64,000 nucleotides of DNA from Megaustenia siamemsis (taxonomy: Eukaryota; Mollusca; Gastropoda; Stylommatophora; Ariophantidae), in assembly GCA_032433765.1 (NCBI GenBank), contig JAVIAB010000025.1:40727067-40791066 (forward strand), written 5' to 3'. The first letter of the stretch is position 1; each line of letters starts with the position of its first letter. Under the pieces are notes generated by a model that ran no database searches, was not told the DNA's origin, and was given only the letters and a program-made list of their open reading frames with translations. A program made the position numbers and the translations under genes. This document shows, in pieces, positions 11,067 through 21,915 of the stretch.

Positions 11067-11481
11067 TTGGTGCATCTAGATTTCTGTAATTCTTTACCAG
11101 GACGTCAAGATGCTGGGTCAGAGCTACATGTAAGTACATCACGCTACAGAAGTCTGCATTCGAACATAAGTGTTGCCTAGAGTTTGTGTAGTTATTTTGT
11201 GCCGAATATAATGTAAGCTTTTGAGTCAGTGCAGCTGAAGGTTTGACGCTTGGGAGTCATGACGCAGGCGGGTCACCTCCTTTAGAGCGTCAAGAAGCTA
11301 ATGAGCCGACATTCTTCCTCGGCGGGTCTTTTTCTGATGATCAGATTCCCCCCTGCTGCGAAGCTCTGTAGAGAGAGTTACCTATTACTTATTGGTCCTT
11401 CTAAGAACCTCCGTTTCTTTATAGCCATCTTTAGATAACAAGGAGATACAGGAGACAGGAAATTCCCGAAAACCTTCAACC
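11067..11481. other. Single-copy-looking spacer left of the assembly gap
   Basis: No repeat unit, retrotransposon motif or credible open frame is recognisable in these 415 bp. Confidence 0.5.
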
Positions 11482-11581
11482 NNNNNNNNNNNNNNNNNNN
11501 NNNNNNNNNNNNNNNNNNNNNNNNNNNNNNNNNNNNNNNNNNNNNNNNNNNNNNNNNNNNNNNNNNNNNNNNNNNNNNNNN
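11482..11581. other. Assembly gap of exactly 100 N
   Basis: A run of 100 N at the left edge of the 26-bp satellite. The round number suggests a gap of unknown size, so the true length of the 26-bp array is probably greater than shown. Confidence 0.97.
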
Positions 11582-14500
11582 GAGGTCTAGAAGTCTGATT
11601 GGAAGGGAAGGTCTAGAAGTCTGATTGGAAGAGAAGGTCTAGAAGTCATCTTGGAAGGGAAGGTCTAGAAGTCTGATTGGAAGGGAAGGTCTAGAAGTCT
11701 GATTGGAAGAGAAGGACTAGAAGTCATCTTGGAAGGGAAGGTCTAGAAGTCATCTTGGAAGGGAAGGTCTAGAAGTCTGATTGGAAGGGAAGGTCTAGAA
11801 GTCATCTTGGAAGGGAAGGTCTAGAAGTCATCTTGGAAGGAAGTCTAGAAGTCTGATTGGAAGGGAAGGTCTAGAAGTCATCTTGGAGAGAAGGTCTAGA
11901 AGTCATCTTGGAAGGGAAGGTCTAGAAGTCATCTTGGAAGGGAAGGTCTAGAAGTCTGATTGGAAGGGAAGGTCTAGAAGTCTGATTGGAAGGGAAGGTC
12001 TAGAAGTCATCTTGGAAGGGAAGGTCTAGAAGTCATCTTGGAAAAGAAGGTCTAGAAGTCATCTTGTAAGAGAAGGTCTAGAAGTCATCTTGGAAGGGAA
12101 GGTCTAGAAGTCTGATTGGAAGGGAAGGTCTAGAAGTCATCTTGGAAGAGAAGTCTAGAAGTCATCTTGGAAGAGAAGGTCTAGAAGTCATCTTGGAAGA
12201 GAAGGTCTAGAAGTCTGATTGGAAGGGAAGGTCTAGAAGTCATCTTGGAAGGGAAGGTCTAGAAGTCTGATTGGAAGAGAAGGTCTAGAAGTCTGATTGG
12301 AAGAGAAGGTCTAGAAGTCTGATTGGAAGAGAAGGTCTAGAAGTCATCTTGGAAGAGAAGGTCTAGAAGTCTGATTGGAAGAGAAGGTCTAGAAGTCATC
12401 TTGGAAGAGAAGGTCTAGAAGTCTGATTGGAAGGGAAGGTCTAGAAGTCTGATTGGAAGGGAAGGTCTAGAAGTCATCTTGGAAGGGAAGGTCTAGAAGT
12501 CATCTTGGAAGGGAAGGTCTAGAAGTCTGATTGGAAGGGAAGGTCTAGAAGTCTCGATTGGAAGGGAAGGTCTAGAAGTCATCTTGGAAGGAAAGGTCTA
12601 GAAGTCTGATTGGAAGGGAAGGTCTAGAAGTCATCTTGGAAGGGAAGTCTAGAAGTCTGATTGGAAGGGAAGGTCGAGAAGTCTGATTGGAAGGGAAGGT
12701 CTAGAAGTCATCTTGGAAAGGAAGGTCTAGAAGTCTGATTGGAAGGGAAGGTCTAGAAGTCATCTTGGAAGGAAGGTCTAGAAGTCATCTTGGAAGAGAA
12801 GGTCTAGAAGTCATCTTGGAAGGAAGGTCTAGAAGTCATCTTGGAAGGGAAGGTCTAGAAGTTGATTGGAAGGGAAGTTCTAGAAGTCATCTTGGAAGGG
12901 AAGGTCTAGAAGTCATCTTGGAAGGGAAGGTCTAGAAGTCATCTTGGAAGGGAAGGTCTAGAAGTCTGATTGGAAGGGAAGGTCTAGAAGTCATCTTGGA
13001 AGAGAAGGTCTAGAAGTCATCTTGTAAGAGAAGGTCTAGAAGTCATCTTGGAAGAGAAGGTCTAGAAGTCATCTTGTAAGAGAAGGTCTAGAAGTCATCT
13101 TGGAAGAGAAGGTCTAGAAGTCATCTTGGAAGAGAAGGTCTAGAAGTCATCTTGGAAGAGAAGGTCTAGAAGTCATCTTGTAAGAGAAGGTCTAGAAGTC
13201 ATCTTGTAAGAGAAGGTCTAGAAGTCATCTTGGAAGGGAAGGTCTAGAAGTCTGATTGGAAGGGAAGGTCTAGAAGTCTGATTGGAAGAGAAGGTCTAGA
13301 AGTCTGATTGGAAGAGAAGGTCTAGAAGTCGATTGGAAAGGAAGGTCTAGAAGTCTGATGGAAGAGAAGGTCTAGAAGTCTGATTGGAAGGGAAGGTCTA
13401 GAAGTCTGATTGGAAGGGAAGGTCTAGAAGTCATCTTGGAAGGGAAGGTCTAGAAGTCTGATTGGAAGGGAAGGTCTAGAAGTCATCTTGAGAAGAGAAG
13501 GTCTAGAAGTCATCTTGGAAGGGAAGGTCTAGAAGTCATCTTGGAAGGGAAGGTCTAGAAGTCATCTTGGAAGGAAGGTCTAGAAGTCTGATTGGAAGGG
13601 AAGGTCTAGAAGTCATCTTGGAAGGGAAGGTCTAGAAGTCATCTTGGAAGAGAAGGTCTAGAAGTCATCTTGGAAGGGAAGGTCTAGAAGTCATCTTGGA
13701 AGGGAAGGTCTAGAAGTCTGATTGGAAGGGAAGGTCTAGAAGTCATCTTGGAAGGGAAGGTCTAGAAGTCATCTTGGAAGGGAAGGTCTAGAAGTCATCT
13801 TGGAAGGGAAGGTCTAGAAGTCTGATTGGAAGGGAAGGTCTAGAAGTCATCTTGGAAGAGAAGGTTTAGAAGTCATCTTGTAAGAGAAGGTCTAGAAGTC
13901 TGATTGGAAGAGAAGGTCTAGAAGTCATCTTGTAAGAGAAGGTCTAGAAGTCATCTTGGAAGAGAAGGTCTAGAAGTCATCTTGGAAGAGAAGGTCTAGA
14001 AGTCATCTTGGAAGAGAAGGTCTAGAAGTCATCTTGTAAGAGAAGGTCTAGAAGTCTGATTGGAAGAGAAGGTCTAGAAGTCATCTTGGAAGAGAAGGTC
14101 TAGAAGTCTGATTGGAAGGGAAGGTCTAGAAGTCTGATTGGAAGGGAAGGTCTAGAAGTCATCTTGGAAGAGAAGGTCTAGAAGTCATCTTGGAAGAGAA
14201 GGTCTAGAAGTCTGATTGGAAGGGAAGGTCTAGAAGTCATCTTGGAAGAGAAGGTCTAGAAGTCATCTGGAAGAGAAGGTCTAGAAGTCATCTTGTAAGA
14301 GAAGGTCTAGAAGTCTGATTGGAAGAGAAGGTCTAGAAGTCATCTTGTAAGAGAAGGTCTAGAAGTCTGATTGGAAGAGAAGGTCTAGAAGTCATCTTGG
14401 AAGAGGAAGGTCTAGAAGTCTGATTGGAAGGGAAGGTCTAGAAGTCTGATTGGAAGGGAAGGTCTAGAAGTCATCTTGGAAGGGAAGGTCTAGAAGTCAT

Positions 14501-15131
14501 CTTGGAAGGGAAGGTCTAGAAGTCTGATTGGAAGAGAAGGTCTAGAAGTCATCTTGGAAGGGAAGGTCTAGAAGTCATCTTGGAAGGGAAGGTCTAGAAG
14601 TCATCTTGGAAGGGAAGGTCTAGAAGTCATCTTGGAAGGGAAGGTCTAGAAGTCTGATTGGAAGGGAAGGTCTAGAAGTCATCTTGGAAGGAAGGTCTAG
14701 AAGTCTGATTGGAAGGGAAGGTCTAGAAGTCTGATTGGAAGGGAAGGTCTAGAAGTCTGATTGGAAGGGAGGTCTAGAAGTCATTTGGAAGGGAAGGTCT
14801 AGAAGTCTGATTGTAAGGGAAGGTCTAGAAGTCTGATTGGAAGAGAAGGTCTAGAAGTCATCTTGTAAGAGAAGGTCTAGAAGTCTGATTGTAAGGGAAG
14901 GTCTAGAAGTCTGATTGGAAGGGAAGGTCTAGAAGTCTGATTGTAAGGAAGGTCTAGAAGTCTGATTGTAAGGGAAGGTCTAGAAGTCTGATTGGAAGGG
15001 AAGGTCTAGAAGTCTGATTGTAAGGGAAGGTCTAGAAGTCTGATTGAAGAGAAGGTCTAGAAGTCATCTTGTAAGAGAAGGTCTAGAAGTCTGATTGTAA
15101 GGAAGGTCTAGAAGTCTGATTGGAAGGGAAG
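11582..15131. repeat. 26-bp satellite derived from retrotransposon coding sequence
   Basis: About 136 copies of a 26-bp unit in two main variants, ggtctagaagtcatcttgga and ggtctagaagtctgattgga, both ending agggaa or agagaa. In the frame that continues into the retrotransposon at 15.13 kb, the 'catctt' variant reads LEVILEGK. This corresponds to SLQVILEGKIQG in the retrotransposon at 25.9 kb. The left end is lost in a gap. The variants are interspersed rather than sorted, indicating ongoing exchange along the array. Confidence 0.95.
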
Positions 15132-15292
15132 GTACAAGGTAGACGTGGCAGAGACAGACCAAGACTAAAATGGACCTATAAACATCAAAATATAGACAGG
15201 TGAAAACTATGACAACGTGCACCGCCAAGGCAAGAGACAGATTAAAATGGCGCTCCATGATAGCCAACCTTCGATGTGGAAACGGTACCCAA
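15112..15292 (+). mobile_element. Non-LTR retrotransposon ORF C-terminus and 3' end flowing out of the 26-bp array
   Basis: The last array unit continues in frame as LEGKVQGRRGRDRPRLKWTY, then degenerate sequence, then a segment matching RQETD-type codons and the gctccatgatagccaacctt 3' block. The related element on the minus strand at 25.74-25.99 kb reads SLQVILEGKIQGKRGRGRPR followed by LTWTSNIKRWT. This copy has stops after about 45 codons and a degenerate ATG tail (about 15285-15292). It is a dead 5'-truncated copy whose coding segment is the likely founder of the adjacent satellite. Confidence 0.78.
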
Positions 15293-15295
15293 TGA

Positions 15296-15490
15296 ATGTT
15301 GAAAATACATCGGTCATGTGCTGAGAATGAATGAAGAAAGTCTTACGCATCAGGCATTCATGTGGAAACCATCTGGTAAACGAAAACAAGGCAGACCAAG
15401 AGAACAATTGCCAGGGAAGACCCAACTAACGACATCTATAGAACTAAGCCTGATAGCTGAAAGGAGAACCCTAGAAAGTTTCAGCTATCG
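15296..15490 (+). mobile_element. Second non-LTR retrotransposon C-terminal fragment
   Basis: One frame reads YIGHVLRMNEESLTHQAFMW, then KPSGKRKQGRPREQLPGKTQ and a short acidic stretch. 'GHVLRM' followed by 'GKRKQGRPR' is the standard order after the RT domain in RTE-like ORFs. The family differs from its left neighbour. The RT and endonuclease are absent, so it is a fossil. Confidence 0.7.
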
Positions 15491-15890
15491 TGACTTTTTC
15501 AACATTGCGAGCATGGGCGGTCGTGGGTAGTATGAGGTCAGCTGTTTATAGCTTCTACAGCTGAAAACGTCACACTAGTTGGTCAGTTTTTTGGACCGTC
15601 CCTTTCAGGCCTCATGCTTAATTCCATAGATGGCTATGACTCAGCCAAAGTCTTCTACAGATTTACTTAGGCCTGCGGGTTGCGAAGGAATTCCTGGAAA
15701 ACAACAAACAAGCGTGACGTATTTAGCTTAGCGAGCAGGGCTGGTTGTGGGAGAGTGACGCCGGCCATCTATAGCTCCTACATTTGTACACGTCACTCTA
15801 ATTGGTGGGTGATCTTCTTCTATATTCTGTCCACAGGCCGTAGTTAATCTATAGTCGGCTGTGATTCAACCATGGGATTAAGAAACAAAC
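15490..15890. repeat. Two direct copies of a dispersed repeat of about 160 bp
   Basis: Copies at about 15490-15670 and 15700-15880 share the order: gggcggtcgtgg or gctggttgtggg, a tatagct block, ctacagctg or ctacatttg, cgtcac(a)ct, 'agttggt' or 'attggtggg', and an 'atagatggct' or 'atagtcggct' close. A third diverged copy lies at 28992-29160. Class unknown; SINE bodies or a DNA transposon remnant are both possible. Confidence 0.45.
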
Positions 15891-15899
15891 CAAGACTTA

Positions 15900-16160
15900 C
15901 ACGAACGGCAGCAGATCGGCAATCGTGAAGAACTATGACGTCCGGCCTATGAGCCATCTACGGCCCCAGAAGAATATGCATAAATTACAGAACTTGCGGC
16001 CTACAACATGCAATCCGATAACTTCTGTAAAGATAAACGATCAATTATCTACAAATGAAGCGTAAATATAAAATTAAGGATAACTAATTCACACAACTGC
16101 CAACTGCATTAATTCTCATAATTTTGGTTTTATTATAATGCAGTTGGCAATAAACAAATA
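15900..16160. other. AT-rich spacer with a perfect 14-bp inverted repeat
   Basis: The arms tgccaactgcatta (16098-16111) and taatgcagttggca (16136-16149) are perfect reverse complements separated by 24 bp. They could form a hairpin or mark the ends of a tiny insertion. Nothing else is recognisable here. Confidence 0.6.
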
Positions 16161-16800
16161 CAATTAGGAGAAATACCTCTACTAGACGTACAATCTGACA
16201 TATATATGGGCAGTATTATAGACAAAGAGGGAGGAACAGAAAATAATACCAAAATAAGGATATCAAAAGCGAGAGAAGCTTTCATTGCACTGGGGATACA
16301 TATGGAAATTCCAAAAAAATTAGGTTAAATACAAAAATAAAATTTTTCAACTCCAATGCTAAGTCAATCTATTATATGGCTGTGAAACATGGAGAACAAC
16401 TAAAATGACGATCATGGAGATACAGACTTTCATTAATGGATGCTTGCGTTAGAATAAAGGGATGGAAATAAAAAATCACTACAGAATCATGGACATGTAC
16501 CAGTCAAATACCAGTGGATAAAGAGATACAGCGAAGAAGATGGCGCTGGATAGGACACACACTGCAAAAGCCAACTGAGAGTATTACACAACAGGCCTTT
16601 TTTGGAATCCGCAGAGAAAAGACAAAGAGGAAGACCAAGGAATTCTTGGAGAAGACAGATAGAAGCAGAGATGAAGATGATGGTGAAGAAATTGAACTAT
16701 CTTAAAAGACTGGCAAGAAACAGAACGGCTTGGAAAGTGTTTGTTGAAGACCTATGCTCCACGGAGCTGAAAGGTAGAAGAATTCACGCAACTATGACAA
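16160..16800 (+). mobile_element. Non-LTR retrotransposon RT-thumb to C-terminus, single copy of the 38-bp founder segment
   Basis: Broken frames can be followed in order: YMGSIIDKEGGTENNTKIR and ISKAREAFIALG (thumb region after RT), MAVKHGEQ, then PVDKEIQRRRWRWIGHTLQK, QRGRPRNSWRRQIEAEMKMM, and LARNRTAWKVFVEDLCSTEL (about 16710-16770). Several frameshifts and stops show it is dead. It is important as a reference because it carries only one copy of the KVFVEDLCST segment that is tandemly repeated at 19.4-20.9 and 29.2-29.7 kb. Confidence 0.75.
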
Positions 16801-16989
16801 CATCTGGATTGACAGAAGTCTCTTATGATCCCGTTATACACGAGAAGAAACGGTATTTGTGCTAGAAGTAAAATACAACGCTGCAGGAAAGTGGCTGCAG
16901 ACCAGTAGCATGTCGATGGGTATGTTAGCACTCCGGGAACCAGGCACAAACACGGACTAGGTCAGAGACCTCTCTTAATTAATTATTGT

Positions 16990-18165
16990 ACTGGCGTTTG
17001 ATAGAAGGGGATTAAACCGTGTGTGAAAAAACGAGGGAGAGACTCGGAGTGTGGCGAATGGAAACTATGAGGAGGCGTCGAGTACGGTAAATGGAGATGG
17101 AGAGAGATCGAGAGAGAGAGATCTGGGAGTGGGAGAAATGTGAATGAGGGAGTGAGTGGGGAGAAAAATATCGGAGTAACGGGTAAAGAATAGTGGTACA
17201 AAAGAACAGTGGTAGATTCATAGAATAGAAAATAGATAGTGAAAAGAATAGAAAATAGAGAAGTGAAAAGAATAGAAAATAGAGAAGTGAAAAGAAATAG
17301 AAAATAGGGAAGTGAAGAGAATACAAAAAAGAGTAGTAAAAAGAATAGAAAATAGAGAAGTGAAAGAGAATACAAAAAAGAGTAGTAAAAAAGAATAGAA
17401 AATAGAGAAGTGAAAAGAATAGAAAATAAAGAAGTGAAAGAATAGAAAATAGTTAGTGAAAAGAATAGAAAATAGAGAAGTGAAAAGAATAGAAAATAGA
17501 GAAGTGAAAAGAATAGAAAATAGAAAGTGAAAAGAATAGAAAATAGATTGATGAAGAGAATAGAGAAATTGGAAGGGAAGAAAAAAAAAAGAAAGTAAAA
17601 AAATAAGAAAATAGAGAAAAAAGAATACAAAAAAGAGTAGAAAGAAATAAAGAAAAATAGAGAAATAGAATAAAAGAGAAGATAATGGTGAATAAACTGA
17701 AGAAGATAACGGGCTGGAGAATTGAGAAGAAATGACGAAGATTTTTGAGAAGGAAATAGAAAAGATAATGGTACAAAAGAATATGGAGGACACTTGAGAG
17801 AAGAATAGAGAAGATAACAGAAAAGAAATAGAAGAGTGTAAATAAGGTATTGTGAGGAGAATAGATGAGAAGAGAGAATAAGAGAAAATAAATAAAGCAG
17901 TGAAATAACAACTGAAGAGAATAGAAAGAAGAAGGTAAGAAAGATAAAAAAAAGAAAGAAAATGATAATGGAGAGAAAAGAAAACAGGACTGTGAAGATG
18001 GATAATTCTCTGTAGAGATGTGAGTGAAAAGTATGGAAGAATGCGAGAGAAGAAAATATCAAAGAAAGGAAACAAAACAAATGAGTAAAACTTGGGAGAA
18101 AGAGGAAAAGGACTGGCAAAGATTATAATGATGAGACTGTAGATGATAAATAAAATAATGTTGAA
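16990..18165. repeat. 1.2-kb purine-rich strand
   Basis: The plus strand is nearly all A and G across almost 1.2 kb (agaatagaaaatagagaag and relatives). The minus strand stays open as Phe/Leu/Ser/Ile-rich translation, which is compositional. An ordered 24-bp array lies within it. No gene is supported. Confidence 0.85.
17220..17570. repeat. 24-bp purine minisatellite (gagaagtgaaaagaatagaa)
   Basis: About 14 imperfect copies of gagaagtgaaaagaatagaa plus aata, with one repeated gaatacaaaaaagagtagta variant (about 17321-17391). Confidence 0.85.
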
Positions 18166-18171
18166 CAGAAT

Positions 18172-18600
18172 CATCATCATCACCAGACCGGTTGGCGTAG
18201 GTGATCATGTCTCTCCACAATCTTCTGTTTACAGTGCATCGTATCAGTTCTGTTGTTGACTGTTTTCCATGCCATGACACCAAGCTATCTAGTATTTTCT
18301 CTCTTTGTCGTCCGCGATCTCTCTTTCCTTTTATTTGCCAGTTGTAACCAAGTATTCCAACTTTCCTTTCTCATGGTGTGCTCGAAAAATGTGATTGCTT
18401 CTTTCTGATGTTTTTTAAGGGCTCCCTTTTTGTGTTGGCCTCTTTGAGAACTTCCTCATTGGTCTTTTTAGCTGTCCAGGGAACTTTCAACATTCTTCTG
18501 AGAAATCCCATCTCTGTGGCCTCTAATCGTCTTTTCATTTGTTTGTCTACTGTCCATGATTCGCTTCCATAAGTCAGAATTTGTTCTATATAGCACCGAT
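18172..18600 (-). mobile_element. 5'-truncated non-LTR retrotransposon (ATG-tail family, subfamily 2)
   Basis: On the minus strand the fragment encodes the C-terminal end of the ORF: MKRRLEATEMGFLRRMLKVP-like codons at the upstream end, a GKRKRDRGRQR-like basic stretch, SLVSWHGKQSTTELIRCTVN, and a closing RLWRDMITYANRSGDDDD. The Asp run is the (ATG)n tail read in frame. The 3' end coincides with that of the copies at 22.5, 53.2, 54.0 and 55.2 kb. The 5' end is truncated in the RT thumb region. Frameshifts are present. Confidence 0.85.
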
Positions 18601-18631
18601 TAACTCTCTGATATTGAGAATACAGGATTGA

Positions 18632-18944
18632 TTAACTCTTTCTGTACGTTTCGACACAAAAAACGCCATGCCGATTTCGGTTATGTACGTTTCGCCGCAC
18701 AGTGCGTCAATCTCAATTTAATTATTGTAAACTGTCATCAAACCATATTCTTTTCATATGCCTTGCATCATCTTGGTATTGGTGAAATTTAATTCCTTGT
18801 TTAATTACATAAAAATTCTGATATAATATATTAAGTGTTAGATAAATATAAACATGTAGATTAATATTTAAAAAACATGACAAATTGTGTCTCTGAAATC
18901 TCTACCGTTAAATTGGTAAAAACCGTCCGTACTGAAAGAGTTAA
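18632..18944. mobile_element. Candidate MITE flanked by TTAA
   Basis: The left end ttaactctttctgtacg (18632-18648) and right end cgtactgaaagagttaa (18928-18944) are inverted with 16 of 17 positions matching. Both begin or end with TTAA, the target-site duplication of piggyBac-type transposons. The 313-bp interior is AT-rich with no coding capacity. The flanks outside are similar purine-rich DNA. Family assignment rests on TTAA and terminal inverted repeats only. Confidence 0.55.
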
Positions 18945-19090
18945 AGATAAGAATAGAGAACATAATTGTGAATAAAAAGAAAAGTCAGAGAACGATGAAG
19001 ATAGATTTAAAATTAAGAAAAAAAAATGCAATAAAAATGAGAATTAAAATATTGTTGGAGAGAATTAAGTAAAGAATTCAGTTGATTACA

Positions 19091-19440
19091 AATGTAAAAA
19101 TGTTCAACTCCAATGTAAAGTCAGTAAATCAATGTAATTCAATGTAAAGATACAGACTTTCATAAATGGATGCTTACGCAGAATAAAAGGATGGAAATGG
19201 CAGGACAAAATCACTAACATAGAATTATGGAAATGTACCAGTCAAATAACGGCGGATAAAGAGATACAGCGAAGACGATGGCGCGGAATAGGGCGCAAAC
19301 TGCGGAAGCCAACTGAGAGTATTACTCAACAGGCTCTTTTGTGGGATCCCCAACGGAAGTTACAAAGAGGAAGACCAAAAAATTTCTTGGTGAAGACAGA
19401 TGGAAGCAGAGATGAAGATGACGAGGAAGTCATGGAGTGA
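19091..19440 (+). mobile_element. Non-LTR retrotransposon C-terminal fragment leading into the 38-bp array
   Basis: The sequence parallels 16.37-16.70 kb: FINGCLRRIKGWKWQDKITN, then ADKEIQRRRWR, a GRKLRKPTESITQQALLWD-like stretch, and LQRGRPKNFLVKTDGSRDED. It then passes at about 19440 straight into ctatgctccacagg repeat units. The RLARNRTAW codons present at 16.71 kb are missing at the junction. Upstream domains are absent. Confidence 0.75.
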
Positions 19441-20876
19441 TCTATGCTCCACAGGTAGCTCAAAGTGTTTGTTGAAGACCTATGCTCCACAGGGAGCTGA
19501 AAGTGTTTTTGAAAACCTATACTCCACAAGCGGTTGAAAGTGTTCTTAAAGACCTATGCTCCACAGGCAAAAGAAATTGCTTGTTGAAGTCATGTGTTCC
19601 ACAGGCAACTGAAAGTGTTTGTCGAAGAACAATGCTCCACAGGGAGCTGAAAGTGTTTGTTGAAGACCTATGCTCCACAGGCAACTGAAAGTGTTTGTCG
19701 AAGACCTAAGCTCCACAGGCAGCTGAAAGTGTTTGTTGAAGACCTATGCTCCACAGACAACTGAAAGTGTTTGTTCGAAGACCTATGCTCTACAGGGAGC
19801 TGAAAGTGTTTCTTGAAAACATGCTCCACAGGTAGCTGAAAGTGTTTGTTGAAGACATATGTTCCACAGGGAGCTGAAAATGTTTGTCGAAGACCTATGC
19901 TCCACAGGCAACTGAAAGTGTTTGTCGAAGACCTATGCTCCACAGGGAGCTGAAAGTGTTTTTGAAGACATATGCTCCACAGAGAGCTGAAAGAGTTTGT
20001 TCAAGACCTATGCTCCACAGGGAGCTGAAAGTGTTCGCTGAAGACCTATGCTCCACAGGAAGCTGAAAAAGTGTTTGTTAAAGACCTATGCTCCACAGGG
20101 AATTGAAAGTGTTTACTGAAGACCTATGCTCCACAGGGAGCTGAAAGTGTTTGCTGAAGACCTATGCTCCACAGGGAGCTGAAAGTGTTTGTTGAAGACC
20201 TATGCTCCACAGGGAACTGAAAGTGTTTGCTGAAGACCTATGCTCCACAGGGAGTTGAAAGTGTTTGTTGAAGACCTATGCTCCACAGGGAGTTGAAAGT
20301 GTTTGTTGAAGACCTATGCTCCACAGGGAACTGAAAGTGTTTGTTGAAGACCTATGCTCCACAGGGAGTTGAAAGTGTTTGTTGAAGACCTATGCTCCAC
20401 AGGTAGCTGAAAGTGTTTGCTGAAGACCTATGCTCCACAGGGAGCTGAAAGTGTTTGCTGAAGACCTATGCTCCACATGCAGTTGAAAGTGTTTGCTGAA
20501 GACCTATGCTCCACAGGGAGTTGAAAGTGTTTGTTGAAGACCTATGCTCCACAGGGAGCTGAAAGTGTTTGTTGAAGACCTATGCTCCACAGGGAGCTGA
20601 AAGTGTTTGCTGAAGACCTATGCTCCACAGGGAGCTGAAAGTGTTTGCTGAAGACCTATGCTCCACAGGGAGCTGAAAGTGTTTGTTGAAGACCTATGCT
20701 CCACAGGGAGCTGAAAGTGTTTGCTGAAGACCTATCCTCCACAGGGAGTTGAAAGTGTTTGTTGAAGACCCATGCTCCACAGGGAGTTGAAAGTGTTTGT
20801 TGAAGACCTATGCTCCACAGGGAGTTGAAAGTGTTTATTGAATACCTATGCTCCACAGGGAGCTGAAAGTTGTTTG
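19440..20876. repeat. 38-bp array derived from retrotransposon coding sequence
   Basis: About 37 copies of cctatgctccacagggagct followed by gaaagtgtttgttgaaga. In the retrotransposon frame a unit reads KVFVEDLCSTGS then a stop, matching the single KVFVEDLCSTEL at 16.73-16.77 kb. The first third has the most variation; the last two thirds are more uniform. A second, shorter array of the same unit lies on the opposite strand at 29.2-29.7 kb. Confidence 0.95.
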
Positions 20877-20889
20877 TGGTGAGAAAGAG

Positions 20890-21030
20890 AGTGAAGATAA
20901 ATTAAACAATGGTCAAGAGAACAGATAATTGCAGATGACTATCAAGAATGAAAGAGAGAGAGAGAGAGAAGTGGTAATAAATGGACAAAAACGATATTCT
21001 CTTTATTGGATGAGCTTGAGAGAAAGAGAC

Positions 21031-21074
<44 letters not shown>

Positions 21075-21915
21075 TTGTATTAAATTTACCAAACAAATAC
21101 AATTGCTCTCCATATTAGATGAGCTTGATAGAGAGAGAAAAATGACTGTGAGAGAGTGAAAGAATGGCTGAGAGAGAAAAAAAATGACTGTTAGAGAGAG
21201 TGAAGGATGACCTAGAGAAATAAAGAATGACTGAGAGAGATAAAGAATGACAGAGAGAGAAAGAATGACCGAGAGAGAAAGAAGGATGACTGAGAGAGAG
21301 AGAAAGAATGACTGAGAGAAAGAGAAAGAGAGAGAGGGATGACTGAGAGTGAGAAAGAATGACTGAGAGAGAGAAAGAATGACTGAGAGAGAGAAAGAAT
21401 GGCAGAGAGAGAGAGAGAAAGAATTACTGAGAGAGAGAAAGAATGACAGAGTGAGAGTGAGAAAGAATTACTCAGAGAGAAAAATGACAGAGAGAGAAAG
21501 AATGACTGAGAGAGAGAAAGAACGACTGAGAGAGAGAAAGAATGACTGAGAGTGAGAGAGAGAGAAAGATTGACTGAGAGAGAGGGAGAAAAAAAATAAC
21601 TGAGAAATAGAGAGAGAAAGAATGACTGAGAGAGAGAAAGAATGACTGCAAGAGAGAGAGAAAGAATGACTTAGCGAGGCAGAAAGAATGAGAGAGAGAC
21701 AGAAAGAATGACTGCGAGAGAGAGAGAATGACAGAGAGAGAGAGATAAAGAATGATTGAGAGAGAGATATAAATAATGACTGAGAGAGATACTGACTGAG
21801 AGAGAGATAGAATGACTGAGTGAGAGAGAAATAATTAGCGATGAACGGACAAAAAACTCTTCATATTCAATGAACTTGAGAGAGAGAGAGAGAAAGAGAG
21901 AGAAAGAGAGAGAAA
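20890..21915. repeat. GA-rich microsatellite (gagagagaaagaatgactga)
   Basis: About 1 kb of irregular gagaga with recurring gaaagaatgactgagagaga units of about 20-25 bp. The plus strand is purine-rich. The Ser/Leu/Phe open frames on the minus strand are compositional. Confidence 0.9.

Noticed and set aside
11582..15131. CRISPR-like array
   Set aside because: Units are contiguous with no unique spacers, and the DNA is eukaryotic in content.
16983..18183. Possible hydrophobic Phe/Leu/Ser protein on the minus strand
   Set aside because: A purely compositional effect of a purine-rich plus strand; frames are open in all registers.
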